Part shown: positions 1-6,045 of the stretch, piece after piece | Layout: every line of letters starts with the position of its first letter | How positions within the stretch are numbered: position 1 is the stretch's first letter | NCBI GenBank assembly: GCA_016650355.1 | Contig: JAENVX010000023.1 | Location: 1 to 8,424 of the forward strand | Direction of reading: 5' to 3' | DNA: 8,424 nt | From: Bacteroidia bacterium | GTDB lineage: Bacteria; Bacteroidota; Bacteroidia; Cytophagales; Cyclobacteriaceae | The notes under the pieces: model-generated | Seen by the model: the letters and a program-made list of their open reading frames with translations, nothing else | Databases searched by the model: none | What the model was told of the DNA's origin: nothing | Translations under genes and position numbers: made by a program

Positions 1-351
1 AATATGCACCTGCAACAAACACTCTATTTTTCGATTGACTTTTTTGGCCTGCTTATTTATTTCTTCCAACAGCTTTTGGCTGTCAACCGAATGAATAAGT
101 GACACTAAAGATGCTATATACTTAACCTTGTTGGTCTGTAAATGTCCTATAAGATGCCACTGAATATCTTTTGGAAGCAATTCCCATTTAGCAACCATTT
201 CCTGTACTTTATTCTCCCCGAAAACCCGCTGATCTGAGTGATAAGCCTCCAGGATTTTATCGGATGAGTGAGTTTTGCTTACTACAATGAGTTTGCAGCT
301 TGCAGATTCGATCTCATGTCTAAATAAAGATAAGTTGTTTTTTATATTCAT
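1..351 (-). CDS. yggS: YggS/PLPBP family pyridoxal-phosphate homeostasis protein, 3' part cut by window edge
   Basis: This is the first 117 codons of a protein read leftwards from an ATG at 351; the frame is open to base 1, so about the C-terminal half of a family protein of roughly 220 residues lies outside. The translation carries the family's hallmark segments in order: VVSKTH, whose Lys26 should hold PLP as a Schiff base; FGENKVQE near residues 50-57; WHLIGHLQTNK; IHSVDS; and LLQVHI at the cut. Members of the family bind PLP on a single TIM-barrel domain and buffer vitamin B6 and amino-acid/keto-acid pools; no catalytic reaction is established for them. The start is supported by alignment with the usual short N-terminus and an A-rich leader (AAGTTAAAAA) without a clear Shine-Dalgarno site. 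It is divergent from the GH3 gene. No sign of degeneration is seen in the visible part. Confidence 0.95.
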   Translation of the reverse strand, partial: MNIKNNLSLFRHEIESASCKLIVVSKTHSSDKILEAYHSDQRVFGENKVQEMVAKWELLPKDIQWHLIGHLQTNKVKYIASLVSLIHSVDSQKLLEEINKQAKKVNRKIECLLQVHI

Positions 352-553
352 TTTTTAACTTAGCGAATTAAGGTAACTCTATTCAGTAGAGATTCGATTG
401 ATTATTTTGATTCATTCGATTATTTAGAACTTCTTTGTATTGGCAAACCGCAACGCTTGGTCAGCAGGGGTTGTCTATGTAAATAGCTATGAACAGGATG
501 TACTAAGGAAGATCTAGTCATTTCAGTTAACCACAAATTGAGTAGTCAAAAAT
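352..553. promoter_or_regulatory. Divergent intergenic region between yggS and the GH3 gene
   Basis: These 202 bases separate two divergently read genes and so should hold both promoters, though I cannot place either with confidence: no clean Bacteroidota -7 element (TAnnTTTG) with a matched -33 TTG is visible. Two small structures can be seen. A perfect 5-bp inverted repeat, CTCTA-TTCAG-TAGAG, lies at 377-391 in the yggS leader. The octamer ATTCGATT occurs twice, at 392-399 and 414-421, with centres 22 bases apart and similar AT-rich flanks. That spacing is about two helical turns and could suit a dimeric regulator, but such AT-rich repeats also arise by chance. No credible small open reading frame was found here. 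Confidence 0.35.
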
Positions 554-2095
554 ATGGCGATTATCGGAACCTTACTAAAAAAAGGAATAAAGCTTCGCGA
601 GAATCTTGAGCAAGAGTACTCTTCACCTATTGAATTGCAAAAGCGGGAGTTAAAAGAGCTTATGATTACCGCAAGTCAAACAGAATTTGGTAAGTATTAT
701 AATTTTAGCGAGATACTTAAACATTTCCGCAAGGAAGACAAAGGCTTTTATAGGCTGTTTAAATCTTCAATCCCGCTTCACGATTATAATAAGATTTATA
801 AAGATTGGTGGCAGCTTGCCCTTAAGGGTGCGAAAAACATTTGCTGGCCGGGTCGGGTAAAATACTTCGCGCTTAGCTCAGGAACTTCAGAGGCGTCTTC
901 CAAATATATTCCTGTCACGAAGGAAATGACCAAAGCAATACAGCGAACTAGCATCAGACAGATCATTTCTTTATCAAAATATGATCTTCCTGCAGAATTA
1001 TTTGAAGCAGGAATTCTTATGATTGGAGGAAGCACTCACTTAAATAAACGGGGAAGTTATTTTGAGGGTGACTTAACTGGCATACAGGCGGCCGGACTTC
1101 CCTTTTGGTTCCAGCATTTTTATAAACCAGGTAAGAAAATTGCCAGAACCCGCAACTGGGATGCAAAGCTCAATGAGATTGTAACGAAAGCTAAAGATTG
1201 GAATATTGGAATTATTGTTGGTGTACCAGCATGGATACAAATCCTGTTGGAAAAAATAATTGTATATCATCAACTTGAAAACATACACGAAATATGGCCA
1301 AATCTACGCGTGTACGTTCATGGAGGAGTTTCTTTTGACCCATATAAAAAGGGCTTTGAAAAATTATTGGGTAGGCCAATCTTTTATATTGAAACTTACT
1401 TAGCCTCAGAGGGCTTTTTGGCATACCAAACAGTTCCCAAACGCAAGTCCATGCGACTCGTCCTCAATAATGGTATTTTTTATGAGTTTGTACCATTTGA
1501 CGATAAGAATTTTTTACCCAATGGTGATGTTAAGCCCGATGTTGAATCGTTTTTAATAGATGAAGTGGAGGAGGGAAAGGAATACGCAATTTTACTTTCA
1601 ACGTGCGCTGGGGCTTGGCGTTACCTGATTGGTGACGTTGTAAAATTTGTATCCGTTGAGGAATCAGAAATAATTATTACTGGACGAACCAAGCACTTTC
1701 TTAGCTTATGTGGTGAGCACCTATCTGTGGATAATATGAATAAAGCGATTGAATTGGTTGCGGACGAAATGAATATCGCGGTCAAGGAATTTACCGTTGC
1801 TGGCATTCCTTTTCAAAATCTTTTCGCCCACCATTGGTTTATTGGCACGGATGATAAAGTTGATAAAAGACTTTTTAAAGAACGGTTGGATTTTCATTTA
1901 AAGGCATTAAATGATGACTATACCGTGGAGCGAAGTGCAGCCTTGAAGGAAGTGATTGTTGATATTTTTCCAGTTCAGATTTTTTATCAATGGATGGAAT
2001 CACGAGGTAAAGTAGGTGGTCAGAATAAATTTCCGAGAGTGATGAAGAGCAGTATGTTGGATGAGTGGTCAAACTTCCTTGCTAATCTACATTGA
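554..2095 (+). CDS. GH3-family acyl-adenylating (amido synthetase-like) protein
   Basis: The 513-residue protein is a full-length member of the GH3 branch of the ANL adenylating superfamily. Visible motifs in order: a P-loop-like SSGTSEASSK at residues 108-117 for the ATP phosphates; VHGGVSFDPY near 255-264; YLASEG at 282-287, matching the Y-x-x-SEG core; YLIGD at 357-361 with the adenylation aspartate; the hinge region GRTKHFLSLCGEH near 377-389; and GGQNKFPRV near 488-496, equivalent to the conserved C-terminal segment of plant GH3 enzymes. Plant GH3 proteins activate jasmonate or auxin as acyl-AMP and join them to amino acids. The substrates of bacterial members are generally unknown, so only ATP-dependent carboxylate activation is a safe prediction. 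No signal peptide or membrane segment is visible, so it should be cytosolic. The ATG at 554 has no strong Shine-Dalgarno site. Its TGA overlaps the LysE-type gene's ATG by one base, implying translational coupling. Confidence 0.93.
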   Translation: MAIIGTLLKKGIKLRENLEQEYSSPIELQKRELKELMITASQTEFGKYYNFSEILKHFRKEDKGFYRLFKSSIPLHDYNKIYKDWWQLALKGAKNICWPGRVKYFALSSGTSEASSKYIPVTKEMTKAIQRTSIRQIISLSKYDLPAELFEAGILMIGGSTHLNKRGSYFEGDLTGIQAAGLPFWFQHFYKPGKKIARTRNWDAKLNEIVTKAKDWNIGIIVGVPAWIQILLEKIIVYHQLENIHEIWPNLRVYVHGGVSFDPYKKGFEKLLGRPIFYIETYLASEGFLAYQTVPKRKSMRLVLNNGIFYEFVPFDDKNFLPNGDVKPDVESFLIDEVEEGKEYAILLSTCAGAWRYLIGDVVKFVSVEESEIIITGRTKHFLSLCGEHLSVDNMNKAIELVADEMNIAVKEFTVAGIPFQNLFAHHWFIGTDDKVDKRLFKERLDFHLKALNDDYTVERSAALKEVIVDIFPVQIFYQWMESRGKVGGQNKFPRVMKSSMLDEWSNFLANLH

Positions 2096-2727
2096 TGGAA
2101 ATAGTTCTAAATGGGGTCAAGTTTGGTGTTGTACTGGCCCTGCTTATTGGTCCCGTATTCTTTACTATCATTCAAGTAAGCATTGAAAGAGGATTTTGGA
2201 GCGGAGTGATGGTTACGCTTGGCACCTCACTAAGTGATACAATTTATGTAGCGATCTGTTATTTTGGACTCGTGCAATTAATTGATGATCCACAATTTAG
2301 GATGTGGATGGCATATGTGGGAGGAACGATCATGATCGTGTTTGGCCTTTATCACTTGCTGGTGAAGAGCCGTAAAAACGTATCGAACACATTAAAAGTA
2401 GAAGAAAATAAACCTTTCTATCGCTATTTTATTAAAGGGTTTATCATCAACGGACTTAGCCCAAGTGTTTTTGTTTTTTGGGTTGGCACCACTAGTCTTG
2501 CCACACTTAGTTTCGGATATTCTAAAGCTTCGCAATTTATCATCTTTTTCGCAGCGCTGTTAGGTACAGTATTGGTTACGGACATACTAAAAGCATATCT
2601 CGCAGGTAAATTGCGAACTTTGGTAACCCACCATTTTTTGATGATCCTTAATATAGGTCTGGGAGCTGCCCTAATCATTCTTGGTGCACGTCTTATTTTC
2701 CTTGCAAAGACGATCACTTTTAATTAG
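2095..2727 (+). CDS. LysE/RhtB-type amino-acid or small-metabolite exporter
   Basis: This 210-residue hydrophobic protein has about six predicted membrane helices (roughly residues 6-26, 38-60, 70-90, 112-133, 145-166 and 183-203), the usual size and topology of LysE-superfamily exporters in the inner membrane. The first helix contains the family's LLIGPVFF motif (GP at 19-20), and helix four begins with INGLSPSVFVFW, the position of the Asn-Pro motif of relatives, here Asn-Gly-Leu-Ser-Pro. Families of this type export lysine, arginine, threonine, homoserine or similar compounds by cation antiport; the substrate cannot be read from the sequence. I chose the ATG at 2095 over the TTG one codon upstream because it makes a TGATG junction with the GH3 stop and gives the normal short N-terminus. 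Coupling suggests the two products are needed together. The gene ends 4 bases before the convergent BatA-type gene ends. Confidence 0.9.
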   Translation: MEIVLNGVKFGVVLALLIGPVFFTIIQVSIERGFWSGVMVTLGTSLSDTIYVAICYFGLVQLIDDPQFRMWMAYVGGTIMIVFGLYHLLVKSRKNVSNTLKVEENKPFYRYFIKGFIINGLSPSVFVFWVGTTSLATLSFGYSKASQFIIFFAALLGTVLVTDILKAYLAGKLRTLVTHHFLMILNIGLGAALIILGARLIFLAKTITFN

Positions 2728-2731
2728 GAAT

Positions 2732-3775
2732 TTAGTCCTGGAGAACGTTGCTCATGAAACTTGATTTTAGCACAAGCCAGATAAGAAAGAATAGAATTGC
2801 CCACCGCAGGTAAATGAAGTAATAATCGGAAGTGTCTTTAAATCGGGTCTCTTTTATTTCAGCTTTTTCATACTGATCAATTTGCTTAAACACTTGTATT
2901 AGCGCTTGGTTATCCGTTACGCGAAAAAATTCACCTGAACCGATATCAGCTATTTTCCGCATCGTGGATTCGTCCACTGTATTTTCAACCATGTGAGGCC
3001 GGCCAAAATAGTCTTTTCCAAAGGGGACTAACCCTTCCTTGCCAACCACAATTGTATAAATTTTAATATCGTATGCAGCCGCAAGTTCTGCAGCTGTTAT
3101 CGGGTCAATATTACCTGCCGTATTATCACCATCGCTTAGGAGGATACATACTTTTGATTTTGATTCGGACTCTCTCATTCGATTAGTAACAACGGCCATG
3201 GCACTGCCGATGGCAGTACCCCTGTTTTCAATCATATCAAAACTGATGTCATTAAGGTAAGAGTTTAATAATTCGTAATCGGTCGTCAAGGGCGCAAGAG
3301 AAAATGCATCTCCTGAAAAAACAACAATCCCAATTCTATCTTGTACCCTTCCCTTAATAAAATCGCGGGCAACGTCTTTAGCTGCTTCTAGTCGGTTTGG
3401 TGTAAAGTCTTCAATTTGCATCGACTGAGAGATGTCAATTGCCATCATGATCTCAATACCTTCTGTCCATTGTTCTACTTTGTCATTGGTTTTTTGAGGA
3501 CGTGCAAGCGCAACCAGAATTAATATGATTACCAAGCTCAATACAATTTCTGGCACTAGTCTAAAAAGAGTTAGAGCAGATGCTTTAAGGTCACTTTTTA
3601 CGAGGGCGACCGGTAGTTTTTGATTTAGGAAATAACGGAAAATCCATCTGCCGATAAATAGCAAAGGGACAAGTAAAATGCAAATTAAAAAGACAGGGCT
3701 ATCCCAAGTAAACCCCTTCAATATAGGCGGGGCAAACCAATGCATTGAATACCACGGATCGGTTACACTATCCAT
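2732..3775 (-). CDS. batA: BatA-type von Willebrand factor A membrane protein
   Basis: The 347-residue protein has the BatA plan: two N-terminal membrane helices (about residues 27-45 and 72-92), a VWA domain (about 108-300), and a C-terminal membrane helix (about 320-338). The metal-ion-dependent adhesion site looks intact: DISQS at 114-118, the threonine of GTAIG at 187, and the aspartate of LLSDGDN at 215. The VWA domain is expected to sit on one face of the inner membrane and bind a partner protein through the metal ion. Bat proteins were named for aerotolerance in Bacteroides; their molecular role is unresolved. I chose the ATG at 3775 and not a TTG at 3790: a strong AGGAG site precedes it by 7 bases, and the five extra codons would consist of that site. 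The start overlaps the upstream gene's end by 8 bases. It is the last gene of the unit; no batB follows. Confidence 0.92.
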   Translation of the reverse strand: MDSVTDPWYSMHWFAPPILKGFTWDSPVFLICILLVPLLFIGRWIFRYFLNQKLPVALVKSDLKASALTLFRLVPEIVLSLVIILILVALARPQKTNDKVEQWTEGIEIMMAIDISQSMQIEDFTPNRLEAAKDVARDFIKGRVQDRIGIVVFSGDAFSLAPLTTDYELLNSYLNDISFDMIENRGTAIGSAMAVVTNRMRESESKSKVCILLSDGDNTAGNIDPITAAELAAAYDIKIYTIVVGKEGLVPFGKDYFGRPHMVENTVDESTMRKIADIGSGEFFRVTDNQALIQVFKQIDQYEKAEIKETRFKDTSDYYFIYLRWAILFFLIWLVLKSSFMSNVLQD

Positions 3776-4670
3776 TTTTTGTCTCCTCAAGCTTTATCCG
3801 AAACTGTTGCTCACAATACAAACGAAGGCTCTCCAATGATTGTTCAGACGATGAATTAATGCCACCATACACTGCTCGATCAATTGAATGAAGTGCAGAG
3901 CCAAGTTGCTCATTTTGATCAAGCCTAATTATTTCTTTTGAGGTAAGTTTTGAAAACGGTGTTTGTACAAGATTTTCCATGTAGTTTTTCCAAAGCACAA
4001 GCGCTGCCTCCACTTTTATTGTTGAAAACTCGGAATGTAATCCGGATATTGTTTCACTGAATTTCGTAATGAAATTTTGATGATTGCGATTGAGCTTCCT
4101 TAGTAGGAAATATTTTCTTACCCGCTTTCCAAAAATAAGAAAGCCCACTATTGCCAATACCAGAAGACCGCCCGAAATAATTAGAGCGACAGGATAATTG
4201 AATAGCCATTTTACGTTTAAGTAATTGGTATTTGTCTTTAGAGGAAGGTCTTGTGCTGCAACAGAGTCAGGAATATTGCGGACAAGCTGGTTCAGAATAA
4301 CATCATCTAAATTTGAGAAAACAGCGGTACAATCTATTTTGTTAACAACATACACTGGCAGTTTTAGTTGTTGAACGCTATCGATTTCAAATGTTGCAAG
4401 TAAATAGACCACACTGTCATAGCTCAGCCCATCCGTAGTTTGCGTAGTAAAAAACTTTTTCTTTTGAAATTCAAATGGCGATACAGAATAAGTGGAATCC
4501 GGAAAAATAACAGTAAGGTTTTTAGGGTAGCTGGCTGTAAGGCTAAATGGAATTTGTTCTCCGATTTTTACACTATCGGCCATAAAGCTTCCGCGCACCT
4601 TAATATCTTGACCAAAAGCAACTGAACTAATTAAAAGAATGACAATTGAAATAGAAATTTGACTACGCAC
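3768..4670 (-). CDS. Secreted-then-anchored BatD-like protein of the Bat unit
   Basis: The 300-residue product has a signal peptide (residues 1-20, hydrophobic core ISIVILLISSV, likely cleavage AFG|Q), an extracytoplasmic part of about 130 residues rich in short beta-like stretches, one membrane helix (about 158-181) followed by basic GKRVRK, and a cytosolic, probably helical tail of about 115 residues. The order of parts resembles a short BatD: an Ig-like extracytoplasmic part, a membrane helix and a tail. BatD proteins are usually much longer and lie later in the operon, so this is a small relative or analogue found between the DUF58 and BatA genes. I cannot name a function; its position suggests it is a structural partner of the two VWA proteins. 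The GTG at 4670 is the only start that gives a complete signal peptide. It overlaps the upstream stop by 8 bases, and no Shine-Dalgarno site is visible, so translation may depend on the upstream gene. Confidence 0.65.
   Translation of the reverse strand: MRSQISISIVILLISSVAFGQDIKVRGSFMADSVKIGEQIPFSLTASYPKNLTVIFPDSTYSVSPFEFQKKKFFTTQTTDGLSYDSVVYLLATFEIDSVQQLKLPVYVVNKIDCTAVFSNLDDVILNQLVRNIPDSVAAQDLPLKTNTNYLNVKWLFNYPVALIISGGLLVLAIVGFLIFGKRVRKYFLLRKLNRNHQNFITKFSETISGLHSEFSTIKVEAALVLWKNYMENLVQTPFSKLTSKEIIRLDQNEQLGSALHSIDRAVYGGINSSSEQSLESLRLYCEQQFRIKLEETKNG
3783..3787 (-). promoter_or_regulatory. Shine-Dalgarno site that fixes the batA start
   Basis: On the minus strand the stretch reads GAGGAGACAAAAA followed by ATG at 3775. 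The AGGAG core is 7 bases upstream of the ATG, an ideal distance. It lies inside the 3' end of the BatD-like gene, so it would allow reinitiation or independent loading of ribosomes at the overlap. It also explains why the in-frame TTG at 3790, which lies at the edge of this site, is unlikely to be the start. Confidence 0.8.
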
Positions 4671-5550
4671 TTTTCAAAGATTTATTTCTGACTTTAAATA
4701 ATTTGAGAAGCTTGGGGACATAATCGTCACCTGTGTCTAGACTTAAAAAATTGATTTGATGTTTTTTGCTAAAGTCGGCAAGTTCTGATTTCCGACTTCC
4801 ATGATGTTCACGTATTCTGTCACGAAAATCCCCAAAAGAAGTATTTACCCAAATTGTTTTCTTGCTTTCTTTATCAAGCACAGGAATGATACCTAGTTTA
4901 GGCAAATTTGTCTCACGTTTATCACTCACTTGAATCATCACCAAATCGTGTCTGCGGGCAAGAGATTTTAGATTGTGATAGAACCCTTCATCAATAAAAT
5001 CTGAGATCAACACAATTACGCTTCTTCTTCTGATTGAATTAAGGGCGAAGACTATGGCCTTATTAAGGTTTGTTTTTAATGATTTTGGTTCGAGGTGAAC
5101 AAGGCTGTGAATGAGTTCGTAAGCCTGGCCTAACCCTTTTTTGGGTTTTATAAATTTTTCACGCACATCTGAAAAGCAAATCAAGCCAACATGACTTGAT
5201 TCTTTGGCACCTGACAATGCTAGTACTCCGCATATTTCTCTGCTTATATCCACTTTCGTTTTACCTGGACTGCCAATGGTTTGAGAGGCACTTACGTCCA
5301 TTATAAAGAAAATGGTTTGCTCTTTTTCCTCTTTAAAAGTTTTTACAAATGTGCCATGTCCTTTAGCAGACACATTCCAGTCAATCGAGCGGATATCATC
5401 ACCATATTGATATGGCCTTACATCATCAAACTCCAGCCCAGAACCTTTGAAAATGGAATGAAAGTCTCCTTGCATTTGGCTGTTGATAGCCTTGCGGATC
5501 TGTATTTCATATTTTCGAAGTTTTTTAAGTAGTTCTTTCAAAGCTGGCAC
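4663..5550 (-). CDS. DUF58 protein with VWA-like fold, first gene of the Bat unit
   Basis: The 295-residue soluble protein carries the DUF58 signature: FKGSGLEFDDVRPYQYGDD near residues 34-52 followed by IRSIDWN at 53-59, and then a VWA-like domain starting with DVSAS (85-89), which supplies the first metal-site residues. A second acidic segment, LISDFIDEG, sits where the later metal aspartate is expected. In Bacteroidota, genes of this family usually stand between a moxR ATPase gene and batA and are thought to act as MoxR-linked cytosolic partners. I place the start at the GTG at 5550, because the first residues (VPALKELLKKLRKYEI) then match the short N-terminus usual for the family. The 64 in-frame codons further upstream are unlike the family and run into the divergent lipoprotein gene. 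A TTG three codons further in is the alternative start. No moxR gene lies next to it. Confidence 0.92.
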   Translation of the reverse strand: MPALKELLKKLRKYEIQIRKAINSQMQGDFHSIFKGSGLEFDDVRPYQYGDDIRSIDWNVSAKGHGTFVKTFKEEKEQTIFFIMDVSASQTIGSPGKTKVDISREICGVLALSGAKESSHVGLICFSDVREKFIKPKKGLGQAYELIHSLVHLEPKSLKTNLNKAIVFALNSIRRRSVIVLISDFIDEGFYHNLKSLARRHDLVMIQVSDKRETNLPKLGIIPVLDKESKKTIWVNTSFGDFRDRIREHHGSRKSELADFSKKHQINFLSLDTGDDYVPKLLKLFKVRNKSLKSA

Positions 5551-5643
5551 TCTTTTAGCGACCCAAAAATAGTTAAATATGACTATTTTCGTGGTTCGAG
5601 AGGGGTAGTGGCGCGATAAAATTTGATAAAAGGTAGATTTAAA
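5551..5643. promoter_or_regulatory. Divergent spacer between the Bat unit and the lipoprotein-mutS2 unit
   Basis: This 93-base spacer must carry signals for two opposite units. On the minus strand TATTTTTG at 5564-5571 fits the Bacteroidota -7 consensus TAnnTTTG and would start RNA only a few bases before the DUF58 GTG; no convincing -33 TTG is found at the right distance, so it is only a candidate. On the plus strand TAAAATTTG at 5616-5624 resembles the same element with one extra base but lies too close to the ribosome site to be convincing. Confidence 0.35.
5629..5636 (+). promoter_or_regulatory. Ribosome binding site supporting the lipoprotein start at 5644
   Basis: The stretch AAAGGTAG lies about 10 bases (counted from AAAGG) before the ATG at 5644. 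It sits downstream of the in-frame TTG at 5623, so it favours the ATG; the signal peptide also has its normal length from that ATG. Confidence 0.5.
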
Positions 5644-5997
5644 ATGAAGTTTGCAATTGGATGGTTTACGATAATAGTTGTTTGTAGTTTTTGCGCGTGT
5701 AAGCCAGATAAAAAGCAGTTGGGTGTGTTGGAGCAACAACAATTAGCTGAAATTTTGGTAGAAATTTATACGGGCGAAGCCAGAATTTCGAACTTATCGG
5801 TGGTCAACGATTCAGCAGTCAAACTTTTTAGGCCATTTGAAGAAGCCTTGCTTAAAAAGAAAGGCATTCCTGATTCAATATTAAAAACTACCTTTCGCTA
5901 TTACGTGGAACATCCTGTTGAACTAGAGCAAGTCTATGATATTGTCATTGACACGCTCAGCTTGAGAGAGCAGAAGGCTGGACTCCGGCTTAAGTAA
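5644..5997 (+). CDS. Small DUF4296-like lipoprotein
   Basis: The 117-residue product begins with a lipoprotein signal peptide: MKFAIGWFTIIVVCSFCAC, with a lipobox-like F-C-A-C and Cys19 as the likely lipidated residue, followed by KPDKK. The mature part is mostly helical and charged. It has the layout of DUF4296 proteins: an early segment of the type L-a-E-I-L-v-E-I-Y with a nearby acidic residue, a middle segment ending in KKKGIPDSILKTTFRYY, and then EHPVELEQVYDIV. DUF4296 proteins are short lipoproteins common in Bacteroidota with no known function. The ATG at 5644 is preferred to a TTG seven codons upstream because of the AAAGG site and the normal signal-peptide length. It lies 48 bases before mutS2 on the same strand and may share its transcript, though nothing suggests a shared role. 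Confidence 0.8.
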   Translation: MKFAIGWFTIIVVCSFCACKPDKKQLGVLEQQQLAEILVEIYTGEARISNLSVVNDSAVKLFRPFEEALLKKKGIPDSILKTTFRYYVEHPVELEQVYDIVIDTLSLREQKAGLRLK

Positions 5998-6045
5998 TTA
6001 GTGATTTGCCATTATTGACATACAACTAATGCGACAGATTCTTCC

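Noticed and set aside
796..1424. Minus-strand open frames of 70-79 codons inside the GH3 gene
   Set aside because: They lie wholly within a well-supported gene, start and end without signals, and their translations resemble no family; they are shadows of the sense coding frame.
2092..2094. TTG as start of the LysE-type gene
   Set aside because: It adds only one residue; the adjacent ATG at 2095 is a better codon and forms the usual TGATG coupling junction.
2726..2739. AGGA-ATTTAG-TCCT as a bidirectional terminator
   Set aside because: The stem is only 4 bp, extended at best by wobble pairs, and there is no T-run on either strand.
5281..5532. Plus-strand open frame of 83 codons inside the DUF58 gene
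   Set aside because: It is antisense to conserved DUF58 motifs, and its composition follows from the opposite frame.
5551..5742. 64-codon N-terminal extension of the DUF58 protein
   Set aside because: The extra residues do not resemble the family and run through the divergent spacer into the opposite-strand lipoprotein gene; the family-typical N-terminus begins at the GTG at 5550.
6015..6043. TTGACA as a -35 promoter element for mutS2
   Set aside because: No -10 element is found 16-18 bases downstream, and Bacteroidota promoters do not use this element; it is probably chance.
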